DNA of 52,077 bases from Candidatus Bathyarchaeota archaeon (lineage in GTDB: Archaea; Thermoproteota; Bathyarchaeia; Bathyarchaeales; Bathycorpusculaceae): assembly GCA_903901015.1 (NCBI GenBank), contig CAIUPH010000082.1:1-52077 (forward strand). The letters run 5' to 3'. This document shows positions 8,201-15,928 of this stretch, one piece after another. The position numbers were made by a program, and so were the translations under genes. Numbering within the stretch: the stretch's first letter is position 1; every line of letters begins with the position of its first letter. Below the pieces are notes generated by a model that did not search any database, had not been told where the DNA came from, and saw only the letters and a list, made by a program, of their open reading frames with translations.

Positions 8201-9070
8201 CGGAGGAATGCCTGATGCTTCGTTGTTGAAGTAAGTGGTAACGTGGTACTGCAAGAGTTCAGAGAGGTCTTGGATGATGAGGGTTGGTGCGCCTGCTTCC
8301 ATGTTTTCTTTGAGACGCTGGTTGATGCGGATGATGTCTACGAGTTTGTGGGTTAAGTCGTCTTCGGAGCGGATACCTGATTCAAGCGTGATTGAGGGAC
8401 GAACGTAAACTGGCGGAACTGGCAGTACTTGGAGAACCATCCATTCTGGGCGGGCGACCTTGGGGTTGAAACCCAAAATTTCGAGGTCTTCGTCTGAGAC
8501 ACGTTCGAGTCTTTCTCGTATCATGCTGGGTGTTAGGGGTTCTGAGCCTGCTTCAGTTTGCTCTATGAACTTGGTTGGTTTCTCGAAGGTTATTTTGAAT
8601 TGTGCAGCGGCGCAGTAGGGGCATTGTTTTGCTTTTATGTCGGTTAGGATTTCTTTGTAAATTTCATCTGGGATGGTTCCTAATAGTTCGTTGAAGCGTT
8701 CGAGTCTTTGGCGTGCTTTTTTGGATGCGTCTTCTGAGAGGAGAATGCGACCGCAGGTGCGGCATGTTGCTTTTAGGAGATCGAAGATAATTTTGGTGAA
8801 TTCGATGTGGACGATTGGTACGGCGAGTTCGATGTGGCCGAAGTGTCCTGGGCAGCGGATGGCGGTGTTGCCGCATGTTTTGCATCTTTGTCTTGGTTCA
8901 AGAGTGCCTAGTCTGCCGTCCATTAAGCCTGCTGTGATTGGAGCGCCGTCTTCGTCGTATGTATCTGGTGTCTGGACTTCTACGACTGATTGTTTGCGGA
9001 GGTCTTTAGGTGAGATTAGTCCGAATGAGATTTCATCCACTATTTTATGAATCAATTCTTCCTGTGACAT
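5237..9070 (-). CDS. rpoA: DNA-directed RNA polymerase subunit A, unsplit (A' plus A'')
   Basis: The largest catalytic subunit of RNA polymerase in one 1277-residue chain. The N-terminal zinc region (CKTCGNTAIRCPGHFGH) is at about 62-78. The catalytic magnesium loop NADFDGDEM is at about 457. The bridge/trigger region (GEAVGIVAAQSIGEPGTQMT, then TFHYAGV) starts near 940 and belongs to the part that forms the separate A'' subunit in most Euryarchaeota and Crenarchaeota. There is no stop or restart between the two parts. Unsplit A subunits are known from Thaumarchaeota and relatives, which supports a TACK placement. It starts one base after rpoB ends, with GGAG inside the rpoB tail as ribosome site. 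Confidence 0.97.
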   Translation of the reverse strand: MSQEELIHKIVDEISFGLISPKDLRKQSVVEVQTPDTYDEDGAPITAGLMDGRLGTLEPRQRCKTCGNTAIRCPGHFGHIELAVPIVHIEFTKIIFDLLKATCRTCGRILLSEDASKKARQRLERFNELLGTIPDEIYKEILTDIKAKQCPYCAAAQFKITFEKPTKFIEQTEAGSEPLTPSMIRERLERVSDEDLEILGFNPKVARPEWMVLQVLPVPPVYVRPSITLESGIRSEDDLTHKLVDIIRINQRLKENMEAGAPTLIIQDLSELLQYHVTTYFNNEASGIPPARHRSGRALKTLSQRLKGKEGRFRSNLSGKRVDFSARTVISPDPNLDINEVGVPQDVAMRLSVPEKVTAWNIEEMKKFVINGPENYPGALYIIRPDGKRIRLEFVVDRTKIAEAVELGFVVERHLKNGDIAIFNRQPSLHRMSIMAHYVRVLPYKTFRLHLCVCPPYNADFDGDEMNLHVPQSEEARTEALLLMQVQDQILSPRFGGPIIGAIRDFVTSAYYFTRTGNYVNRSQVNRLLTATNYTGPVPEPEKTDPEPLWSGKQIFSLYLPKTLNYSLKANICQGCTKCEEEACKHDAYVVVKNGQLVSGVIDRRSIGSEQSESLLHRIIKDYGTQAGREFLNKVTHLLKQFISMRGFSYTYDELVLSPRARNRMAKTMDRIQKKIDEHIENFRNGTLPRLPGQTLEESFEIYVMHELAVARDESGKIADEDFTLENAGIVMTRAGARGSSLNIGQMAACVGQQSVRGKRILRGYAGRALPHFVDGDPRPRARGFVYNSYQSGLDAIEFFFHAMGGREGLVDTAVRTQQSGYMQRRLINALEHIRLEYDSTVRDSAGDIVQFRYGEDGVDPAKSDHGKAVNVNRLIDQIKLGDEKGEMASADHIKKQLKGVENQLTPILLSQLKANFAKNKLTAKGVTKAATQTAEQYKRALMEPGEAVGIVAAQSIGEPGTQMTLRTFHYAGVKEQNVTLGLPRLIEIVDARKIPSTPIMTIYLKGDYAKSKEGAVEVARNIIYTSVENLASAIYEDPVREEIIVELNKQMMDDRAITMDELKERMELQNATVTITDNTVEIKPKKAEQLKRMLAKVPGFQVKGVPDIKRVLVTEENGEWVIRTDGSNLSKVLEVIGVDTSRTTTNNIHEIAKTLGVEASRNALIHEAKGVLEDQGLDVDVRHVMLVADMMTTTGDVQQIGRHGISGKKASVLARAAFEITVPNIVEAAVKGESDPLAGVTENVIVGQSIPIGTGLVELYMSTFETQEKDGGKTEA

Positions 9071-9071
9071 G

Positions 9072-12000
9072 TTATGCCTTCTCCTTTAGTCTTAATTTTG
9101 GTGTGATGCATAAGCTCTGCAGTTCTTGCAGCAACAGCTTGAAAGCGTAAGACACGATGACGGGTGAAATCTTGGCTTTCTCGTCGCATATCTTGCAAAC
9201 ATAGCGCCTTTGCTTCATGTCGAAGTAAGCGATTTGTCCACAGCTCTCGCAGATGTAGAGCGTGTACTTGTCAGATTCTTCCAGCAGCCTGTCTCTTAGC
9301 AGCATGGCGGCTCCGTGTCCAATGAGGCAGTCTCGCTCCATTTCTCCGAACCTGAGACCACCACCACGAGCGCGTCCTTCAGTTGGCTGGCGTGTGAGCA
9401 TTTGCACTTGACCTCTGGCTCTGGCGTGTATTTTGTCAGCAACCATGTGATGAAGTTTCTGGTAGTAGACTATGCCAACGAAAACGTCTGCGATGAATTT
9501 TTCGCCTGTAGCGCCACTGTAGAAGACTTCGCTTCCTGTTTGGCTGAATCCGAGTTTGACTAGGTTCTTGCGTACTTCGTCTGGTCCTTCGTTTGAGAAG
9601 GGTGTGCCGTCTCCTGGTTTGCCTCTTGCGCATGCGGCTTTGCCTGAGAGTGATTCGATGAACTGCCCGATGGTCATTCTTGAGGGGATTGCGTGCGGGT
9701 TAATTATTAGGTCTGGAACCATGCCGTCGTCTGTAAATGGCAGGTCTTCTTGGGGAACGATTAAGCCGATTACTCCTTTCTGTCCGTGGCGTGAAGCGAA
9801 TTTGTCTCCGAGTTCAGGTACTCTTTGGTCGCGTACGCGGACTTTAACGAGTTGACTTCCTTCGCCCGACATCGTAACGAATATGCCATCTACGATGCCT
9901 GTTTCGGATGGGCGCATGTCAACGGATGTGTCGCGCATTGAGGGTCCTTTAACTTCGAATTCTTTGTATTCTTCAAGGAATCTTGGAGGGCTGATTCTGC
10001 CGATTAAGACGTCTCCGCCGACCACTTGGGATTCTAAGCCGATTATTCCGTCAGGTTCAAGAAGCCTGTAGTATTGTTCGCCTCGGTAGCCGCGGGTTCC
10101 TGGTTCTGGAACGGTAAATTTGTCTTTTAAGCCACCTAAGTATTGTCTGCATTCTGCTTCGTAGATGCGGTAGAATGTTGATCTAGCTAAGCCACGTTCG
10201 ATGGATGCTTTGTTGAATATGATTGCGTCTTCCATGTTGTAGCCTTCGAAGCTGAGCACGGCGACGACGCAGTTTTGTCCTGTTGGGCGTTGTTTGTAGC
10301 CCATGACATCCATGTTTTCGGTTTGAACCATAGGTACCTGTGGATAGTGTAGGATGTGTGAGCGTGAGTCGACGCGGTGATGGAAGTTTGTGCTGTAAAC
10401 GCCCAAGGCTTGTTTAGCCATGGCTGCTTGGTATGAGTTTCTTGGTGACTGGTTGTGTTCTGGATAGGGGATAGTTGATGCGCAGATTCCAAGGATTGTG
10501 AATGTTGCGATTTCTACGTGGGTATTGGTGGGTTCGATTGCGTCATAGGTTAACGCAATGAATGCGTTTTCTTCTTCTTCAGCATCCAAATACTCGACTA
10601 AGCCGTTTTTGACGACGTCTTCCCATGTCCATTCGCCTGAACCGACTTTTTCGAAGTGTTTTGAGCCGAGTTTTGCAACGCCGTTTTCAACGATTATGAG
10701 TGGGCGTCTGACTCTGCCTTCGTCGCAGTTTGCATGGACTTCTTCGGTTTCGGTCTGGGCTTTGGAGAAGTAGGTTACGTTGACTTCGGTTGAGATTTCG
10801 CCTGCTCTTCGTTTCTGGCGGAACGATTGCACCATATCCTGCGGGTTGTTGCAGTAACCGATGATGTTGCCGTCGACGAAAACTTTGGCGCCTGAAATGC
10901 GCAGTTCAATCGAGGCTTCGTAGGCTGGCACGGTTCCCATTTCGAAGAGGAGCTGCTTTATTTTGTCTGGGTTTACTCCTACGGCGATGGAGGCTGATAA
11001 TGCGAGGTTTTTGACAAGCCCGCAGTTTGAGCCTTCAGGGGTTTCGTTGGGGCATAATCGTCCCCAGTGGGTTGGGTGTAAGTCTCGGGCTTCGAAGTTA
11101 GGTTGACTTCTGCTCAATGGTGATTGGAGCCTGCGTAGGTGGCTGAGCGTTGAGATGTAGTTGGTGCGGTCGAGTAGCTGTGTGATTCCGACTCTGCCTC
11201 TGCCCCAGTTGCCCGTTGCCAGTGCATGCTGGAAACGTTCAGTGATGATTCCCGGGCGAACAGCTGCCGAGACAGTTATGATTGGGCCTTTAACGCCGAT
11301 GCGTTCAAGCTGGTATTTTATGTCCCGTGTTAAGTTGCGGAATGAAACGCGGAAAAGGTCTGCTAACAGTGGACCGCCGAGTCGCAGACGTTTGTTCTTG
11401 AAGTGGTCTTTGTCGTCTGGTTGACGTCTGCCTGTTTTCAGTTGGATAACGCGGTATGCCATTTCACCTAGGAAAATGGCTTTTTCTTTGCGGTTTTTGT
11501 CGCTTCTTCCAAGATGTGGGAGGAAGTTTTTGTCGAGTGCAGTTTCTGCTTTTTGAAGTCGGTATTCTTCGACTTGTCCGTGGGCAACGCGGTTGCCGAT
11601 GAATAGGATTGCGTCTGCTGGTGTGTCTACGCCGATGGCTTTTTCGAATGATGCGGACAGTTGGGTTTGGGTGTCGCTGTCGAGGGAGACTGCTTCTGCG
11701 ATGTCCTTGTCTTTTTCCATGGTTAATGCGCGCATGATGACGACGAATGGGATTTCTGTTGGGACGCCGGGCATGGTGACGTAGATTGCGTCGTCTGATT
11801 TTAGTTTAAGTTCGATTCTGGCTCTGAAGCCAACTGTTGTTGAGAAGATTTTTGCTTGGTAAACTGGAGATGTTCCTTTCTCGTCGATGTCGACGATGAC
11901 GCGGTTTGGAGCCAAGTCTTCCATGGCAACGATGACACGTTCGGATCCGTTAACGACGAAGTATCCGCCTGGGTCATCTGGGTCTTCTGTTGCCGCAATT

Positions 12001-12437
12001 AGTTCTTCTTTAGAAAGCTGGCTGAGGAAGCAAAGTTTGCTCTTCAGCATAACTGGGATATTGCCGATGTAAACCAGTTCGGTGTCCTGTTCTCGTCCGT
12101 CTACGACGGGGGTCATTTCGAGGGCGATGGGGGCGCTGTACGCTAAGTTTCTTAGGCGTGCTTCCATCGGGTAAATTTCATGTTTTGTTCCATCCACTTC
12201 AGTGGCATATGGACCGGTGATTCTGGATTGAGGGTCGATTACCCAGATTTGTCCGAGTTTAACTTTGTATGGGCTCTCAGGAACTTCTATGGGGATTTCA
12301 GCTACTTCATCCACGACTTCTTGGAGTCCGTGGTCGATGAATTCGTTGTAGCTGTCAAGGTGCTGGCGAACTAGGCCTTTTTCGTTGAAGAAAGTTTTCA
12401 AAAGATAATGAATATCTTCTTTTTGTACGTTAGTCAA
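9072..12437 (-). CDS. rpoB: DNA-directed RNA polymerase subunit B, unsplit
   Basis: The second catalytic subunit, 1121 residues, in one chain (split into B' and B'' in many methanogens). Recognisable parts are the lobe region (GGYFVVNGSERVIVA), the fork/hybrid-binding region (THWGRLCPNETPEGSNCGLVKNLAL), NQSPRNSYQ, the active-site lysine block (GDKFASRHGQKGV near 874) and a C-terminal zinc ribbon (CESCGQIAY, CKICDE). The start codon is TTG at 12437, with GGGAG about 10 nt upstream. The usual archaeal partner rpoH was not found just upstream. A TATA-like box at 12593-12602 could drive the whole four-gene operon. Confidence 0.97.
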   Translation of the reverse strand: MTNVQKEDIHYLLKTFFNEKGLVRQHLDSYNEFIDHGLQEVVDEVAEIPIEVPESPYKVKLGQIWVIDPQSRITGPYATEVDGTKHEIYPMEARLRNLAYSAPIALEMTPVVDGREQDTELVYIGNIPVMLKSKLCFLSQLSKEELIAATEDPDDPGGYFVVNGSERVIVAMEDLAPNRVIVDIDEKGTSPVYQAKIFSTTVGFRARIELKLKSDDAIYVTMPGVPTEIPFVVIMRALTMEKDKDIAEAVSLDSDTQTQLSASFEKAIGVDTPADAILFIGNRVAHGQVEEYRLQKAETALDKNFLPHLGRSDKNRKEKAIFLGEMAYRVIQLKTGRRQPDDKDHFKNKRLRLGGPLLADLFRVSFRNLTRDIKYQLERIGVKGPIITVSAAVRPGIITERFQHALATGNWGRGRVGITQLLDRTNYISTLSHLRRLQSPLSRSQPNFEARDLHPTHWGRLCPNETPEGSNCGLVKNLALSASIAVGVNPDKIKQLLFEMGTVPAYEASIELRISGAKVFVDGNIIGYCNNPQDMVQSFRQKRRAGEISTEVNVTYFSKAQTETEEVHANCDEGRVRRPLIIVENGVAKLGSKHFEKVGSGEWTWEDVVKNGLVEYLDAEEEENAFIALTYDAIEPTNTHVEIATFTILGICASTIPYPEHNQSPRNSYQAAMAKQALGVYSTNFHHRVDSRSHILHYPQVPMVQTENMDVMGYKQRPTGQNCVVAVLSFEGYNMEDAIIFNKASIERGLARSTFYRIYEAECRQYLGGLKDKFTVPEPGTRGYRGEQYYRLLEPDGIIGLESQVVGGDVLIGRISPPRFLEEYKEFEVKGPSMRDTSVDMRPSETGIVDGIFVTMSGEGSQLVKVRVRDQRVPELGDKFASRHGQKGVIGLIVPQEDLPFTDDGMVPDLIINPHAIPSRMTIGQFIESLSGKAACARGKPGDGTPFSNEGPDEVRKNLVKLGFSQTGSEVFYSGATGEKFIADVFVGIVYYQKLHHMVADKIHARARGQVQMLTRQPTEGRARGGGLRFGEMERDCLIGHGAAMLLRDRLLEESDKYTLYICESCGQIAYFDMKQRRYVCKICDEKAKISPVIVSYAFKLLLQELQSLCITPKLRLKEKA

Positions 12438-12441
12438 GTTT

Positions 12442-12588
12442 TCAGTTCTCCCATAAATTTAACATATAATGATAACTATGAATTTTTGTTAAGCGTGTTT
12501 TCACTTTTTCATTTCCTCCGATGCTGGATAGGTCCAACTCGAAAAAGGGTTCAACTAACTTTTCTAAGAGCACAAACACAAGCCGCAT
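12442..12588 (-). CDS. Doubtful 48-codon ORF upstream of rpoB
   Basis: An ATG at 12588 opens a frame ending five bases before the rpoB TTG; the rpoB ribosome site lies in its last codons. It occupies the place where rpoH is found in other archaea, but the translation (MRLVFVLLEKLVEPFF, later YHYMLNLWEN) does not resemble RpoH. The predicted transcription start (about 12570) falls inside it, which argues against translation from this ATG; a GTG at 12507 with GGAGG upstream would make a still shorter peptide. Probably not a gene. Confidence 0.15.
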   Translation of the reverse strand: MRLVFVLLEKLVEPFFELDLSSIGGNEKVKTRLTKIHSYHYMLNLWEN

Positions 12589-12592
12589 AGCT

Positions 12593-12602
12593 TGAATATA
12601 AA
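12593..12602 (-). promoter_or_regulatory. TATA box, likely promoter of the rpoB operon
   Basis: Read leftward the sequence is GTTTATATTC, a good archaeal TATA element. It predicts transcription starting near 12570 and a 5' leader of about 130 nt before rpoB. A second, weaker TATA-like element (ATTATATGTT, about 12459-12468) would give an almost leaderless message. Confidence 0.4.
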
Positions 12603-12868
12603 CATTTTTATGCCCAGAGAGTCTAAACTGAATGCCTATTAAACGTTACTAGAGTCCGCAGTATAAAAAAACTTTGGGATGCGGCGTAGCACAAAGCAAA
12701 ACAGGAAAAGAAGAAAAAATCGCCCCCTAACACGTAAACAGCATAAAATAACGTCGACTAAACATGCTGAACTAAAGAGCACACGTTTATTATCGAAATA
12801 ACCCTCCCTACCAATTTGGTTCTTTTTTGCCTTTGCCCGAATTTTACCATGCTAATGGCTTAGAAGAA
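12603..12868. other. Intergenic stretch without a recognisable gene
   Basis: Together with 12443-12602 this leaves about 500 bp between rpoB and the next gene. No coding frame, tRNA-like T-arm (GTTCRAATC) or hairpin could be supported. A copy of the 60-nt dispersed repeat begins at its right edge. Confidence 0.4.
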
Positions 12869-12928
12869 CGCCAATACCGACCTACCCCTTAGGTTTCTGC
12901 AATGAGTTTCTAATAGGATCCAAATATG
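12869..12928 (-). repeat. 60-nt dispersed repeat, copy 1
   Basis: Read leftward it runs from CATATTTGGATCCTA through a 27-nt core containing GCAGAAACCTAAGGGGTAGG to TGGCG. It matches copy 3 (28700-28759) at 53 of 60 positions without gaps. It begins 16 nt past the stop codon of the leftward gene at 12945 and is oriented with that gene. Inside it, ACCTA-AGGGG-TAGGT can form a five-base-pair hairpin with a five-base loop, and GGATCC is a palindrome. Confidence 0.85.
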
Positions 12929-12944
12929 CGCAAACAGATGGTTA

Positions 12945-13265
12945 CTAATACCTAGCGATTTTGTAGTGGTTCCTTCCCAGTTGCCGCTGCCTCTTCTCCT
13001 GAGCCTCAGTCAACTGCGTTTTACCCGTCTTAACCTCATAAGTTGTGGGTTCGCCAACTTTGTTCCCGAAGAAATCGCGTTTCTGAACCACAAAGTCGCC
13101 GTTTTCACGGATTTTTTTGCAGTCATGTCCCTGCATGGCTTGGTCAAACGCGAAGCGGTCTTTGGCAATGTTGCCTTTAGCGCGGTTGGTGGATAGGTTG
13201 AATCTTTTTGAAACTTTGCCCGATTTTAAGGGGTCATCCTTTGAAATTCTTTTAACCAACTGCAC
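12945..13265 (-). CDS. Small protein with a possible PD-(D/E)xK nuclease core
   Basis: A 106-residue basic protein. The N-terminal half is rich in Lys and Arg; the C-terminal half has GDFVVQKRDFFGN (Asp57), then YEVKTGKTQLTEAQ (Glu77-Val-Lys79) and a final RQLGRNHYKIARY. The Asp-x19-Glu-x-Lys arrangement followed by a Gln-containing helix resembles the core of restriction-endonuclease-like folds such as small Holliday-junction or Vsr-type nucleases. Active-site Glu on the first helix is not certain. No neighbour in an operon supports the call; the 60-nt repeat lies directly 3'. Function is therefore a suggestion, not an assignment. Confidence 0.55.
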   Translation of the reverse strand: MQLVKRISKDDPLKSGKVSKRFNLSTNRAKGNIAKDRFAFDQAMQGHDCKKIRENGDFVVQKRDFFGNKVGEPTTYEVKTGKTQLTEAQEKRQRQLGRNHYKIARY

Positions 13266-13440
13266 TAACCTTTGGCTGCAATATGTTACAAAGAATATTT
13301 CAACCTTTAGAGGATTTATCTCAAGTTGTTTTTGCCATTTGAAAACGCGAATTTGCCCTCCTCTATAGGTTCAGCGCAACATTGGATACTAAGATTCCAA
13401 ATAGATTGTGCGTTTAGAGGCGGCAAACGTAAGGTGAAAT

Positions 13441-14049
13441 TTAGGCATCCCATTCGGGCGTTGACCGCTTAAAGTTTTTTCTTTCACCAATCCAATACCC
13501 CACAAAACCGCCGATTACCGGCGCAACAAAAAGAGCAAAGGCAAAGAAAACCCAAGGCTCCATAAAGCTGCCCCAGCCATGACCATGAAACAAATCCACA
13601 GAAATAATACCAAGCAATCCCCCGCCAAATAACCAGATGCAGTATCCCGCCGCTGCTCCGCCAAGGATATACGCTAATTTGCGTCGAGTAAGCGCGTTTT
13701 TGCTAAAATATTGCTGGGTTACTTTTTCTGTATAGTTTTCAGCGGTGATTTCTGGGAAAGCCAGCATCTCGTCGACAGCGTCGCGGCCTTTTTCAGTTAG
13801 CGTGTATTGTCCACCTGGTCGTTTAGAGACCCCTGCCTCAGTGAGCAAAAACTCGTCATCTCGAGATTGTGTGACTAAATCCGCAAGAATCTTCAATTGC
13901 TTTTCGAGTTCTTCTGCGTTTACAGTTTTAAGTTGTCCTTTCAAGTCTTCAAAGCTCAGGTGTTCATGGCTACTGAGTTTTAGCAGTATTTTTCGTCGTA
14001 CGGGGTCTTTTAAGAGGGCGTTTAGTTTAGCAAGATTGTCCTGGCTCAT
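13441..14049 (-). CDS. Winged-helix regulator anchored in the membrane
   Basis: About 202 residues from the ATG at 14049, preceded by AGAGGTTG as ribosome site (a longer frame starts at 14112). The N-terminal part (LNALLKDPVRRKILLKLSSHEHLSFEDL, read in pieces) is an ArsR-like winged helix; GGQYTLTEKGRDAVDEML marks its wing and last helix. Two hydrophobic helices follow (AYILGGAAAGYCIWLFGG and VFFAFALFVAPVIGGFVGYWI) before a short basic tail. It should be a DNA-binding protein tethered to the membrane, a common archaeal architecture of unknown signals. A perfect palindrome at 14111-14126, between promoter and gene, suggests autoregulation. It is divergent from metG. Confidence 0.75.
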   Translation of the reverse strand: MSQDNLAKLNALLKDPVRRKILLKLSSHEHLSFEDLKGQLKTVNAEELEKQLKILADLVTQSRDDEFLLTEAGVSKRPGGQYTLTEKGRDAVDEMLAFPEITAENYTEKVTQQYFSKNALTRRKLAYILGGAAAGYCIWLFGGGLLGIISVDLFHGHGWGSFMEPWVFFAFALFVAPVIGGFVGYWIGERKNFKRSTPEWDA

Positions 14050-14110
14050 GTCAACCTCTATGTCTCTATTGCGGATTTGAGTCTTTCCCAAAACCCGAAA
14101 ATTTTGAAGC

Positions 14111-14126
14111 ATTGCCTTTAGGCAAT
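14111..14126. promoter_or_regulatory. Palindromic operator candidate upstream of the winged-helix gene
   Basis: ATTGCCT-TT-AGGCAAT, two 7-bp arms with a 2-bp spacer, is the size and symmetry bound by winged-helix dimers. It lies 62 bp before the chosen start of the winged-helix gene and about 20 bp from the TATA-like GTATATTTAT at 14141-14150, in the shared region with metG. Confidence 0.5.
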
Positions 14127-14214
14127 ATACTAAGTATGGGGTATATTTATTCTGGAAGCACCCTGTTACACGCCTTAGTAATTTTAAATAAGGACGCTAC
14201 TAAACGATTTGTTG

Positions 14215-15918
14215 ATGATTACTTTGCCTGAAAAAGTTTTAGTTACATCCGCTTGGCCATACATCAACGTTACCCCGCACCTTGGCAATCTCGTCGGCTC
14301 CGTCTTATCCGCCGATGTTACAGCGCGCTATTACAGGTTGAAAGGCAGCGATGTTTTGATGGTGAGCGGTTCCGACACACATGGCACACCCATAGAGGTG
14401 GAAGCCATCAGACAGGGCATCAAGCCTAAAGAGTTAACTGACCGCAACCACGCCAAAGTTTCCGAGCTATTTCGCCGATGGGACGCCTCTTTTGACAACT
14501 ACACCAGCACCGAAAGCCCCATCCACAAAGAATTCGTCCAAAAAACCCTCTTGGAAATCCAGAAGAACGGCTTCATCTTTGAGCAGGACACCCAGATGCT
14601 CTACTGCGAACACGACCAGCGTTTCCTGCCCGACCGATTCGTCGAAGGCAAATGCCCCTACTGCGGCTGCGAAAAAGCCCGCGGCGACCAATGCGACGCC
14701 TGCGGAAAGCTTCTGGAGCCAACTTTGCTAGTGGAACCTTACTGCGTAATTTGCAAGAGCAAACCAACAGTGAAAACTACAAGGCACTGGTACATCGACC
14801 TCTCCAAACTCGCAGACCCCCTAACCGAGTACCTGAAAGAAAACCCGCAGTTGCCATCCAATGTCAAAAACTTTAGTTTAAACTGGATAAAAGAAGGCTT
14901 AAAACCCCGAGCAGTCACACGCGACATAGAATGGGGAATCCCAGCGCCGTTTGTGGGCGCGGAGGGCAAAACCATCTATGTTTGGGTGGACGCGGTGCTC
15001 GGCTACGTTTCGGCAACCATCGAGCAGTGCCAGCGTTTGGGGCAGCCTGAGAAGTGGCGTGAATTCTGGTTTGATAAACAGGCTAAAACGCTCTACTTCG
15101 TGGGCAAAGACAACATCCCCTTTCACACCATCATCCTGCCAGCCCTGCTGCTCGCATCGGGTCAAGGCTACAACCTCCCATGGAACGTTTCAGCAACAGA
15201 ATTTCTCCAGTTCAAAGGACAAAAAGCCTCCAAAAGCCAACGCGTCGGCATCTGGATAGACGAAGCTTTAGAGATGTTCCCGGTGGATTACTGGCGTTTC
15301 TTCCTCATCGCAACAAGACCCGAAAGCAAAGACACCAACTTCACGTGGACCGCGTTCATGGAGAAAATCAACGCCGACTTAAACGACACATTCGGCAACT
15401 TCATCCACCGAACCCTCTCCTTCATAAACAGCAAGTTCGACGGGCAAATACCCCCGCCAACCAAACTCGACAAAGACGACGAATCAGTCCTGCAAGCAAT
15501 AAAGGAGAAAGTGGAGCAGGCGGCGAAAGAGATCGAGGATTCGTGGCTGCAATCCGCCTCAAACACGCTCATCTCCATCAGTCGCATAGGCAACCAGTAC
15601 CTGAACACGAAGGAGCCGTGGAACCTGATGAAAACCGACAAAGAGAAGGCAGGCACCATCTTTTACGTGGCGGCGCAGGTTGTTAAGGCAATTGCGGTGG
15701 TTTCGGAGGCTTTCATGCCTCAGACTGCACAGCAACTTTGGCAAACACTAAACCTTCCCGAAACCGTCGAAAAAAGCAACTGGAACGACGCATTAAAACC
15801 CATAGAGGCAGGGCACAAAATCAACAAGCCAACGCCGCTGTTCCATAAAATCGATTCTGACGAAGCAAAACTCGAAGAAATGCTGGCTCAGATAAGAGCG
15901 AAGGCACCTCCAAAATAG
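14215..15918 (+). CDS. metG: Methionyl-tRNA synthetase
   Basis: Class I aminoacyl-tRNA synthetase that charges tRNA-Met. The nucleotide-binding HIGH-type motif is in PYINVTPHLGN (residues about 17-27); the zinc-knuckle insertion shows CPYCGC and CDACG pairs near 145-165; the KMSKS-type loop is GQKASKSQ near 340. The C-terminal helical bundle has WNLMKTDKEKAGT. The 567-residue length lacks the extra C-terminal EMAP-like domain, as in many archaea. The ATG at 14215 is preferred; two in-frame TTGs lie just before it. A TATA-like AATTTTAAATAAGG about 30 nt upstream points to a leaderless message. It is followed 10 nt later by the PHP gene, probably in one transcript. Confidence 0.95.
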   Translation: MITLPEKVLVTSAWPYINVTPHLGNLVGSVLSADVTARYYRLKGSDVLMVSGSDTHGTPIEVEAIRQGIKPKELTDRNHAKVSELFRRWDASFDNYTSTESPIHKEFVQKTLLEIQKNGFIFEQDTQMLYCEHDQRFLPDRFVEGKCPYCGCEKARGDQCDACGKLLEPTLLVEPYCVICKSKPTVKTTRHWYIDLSKLADPLTEYLKENPQLPSNVKNFSLNWIKEGLKPRAVTRDIEWGIPAPFVGAEGKTIYVWVDAVLGYVSATIEQCQRLGQPEKWREFWFDKQAKTLYFVGKDNIPFHTIILPALLLASGQGYNLPWNVSATEFLQFKGQKASKSQRVGIWIDEALEMFPVDYWRFFLIATRPESKDTNFTWTAFMEKINADLNDTFGNFIHRTLSFINSKFDGQIPPPTKLDKDDESVLQAIKEKVEQAAKEIEDSWLQSASNTLISISRIGNQYLNTKEPWNLMKTDKEKAGTIFYVAAQVVKAIAVVSEAFMPQTAQQLWQTLNLPETVEKSNWNDALKPIEAGHKINKPTPLFHKIDSDEAKLEEMLAQIRAKAPPK

Positions 15919-15928
15919 GGGTTAGTCG

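Noticed and set aside
12443-12944. Hoped-for rpoH gene or a tRNA in the gap upstream of rpoB
   Set aside because: No frame matches RpoH and no sequence has a tRNA T-arm or acceptor pairing.
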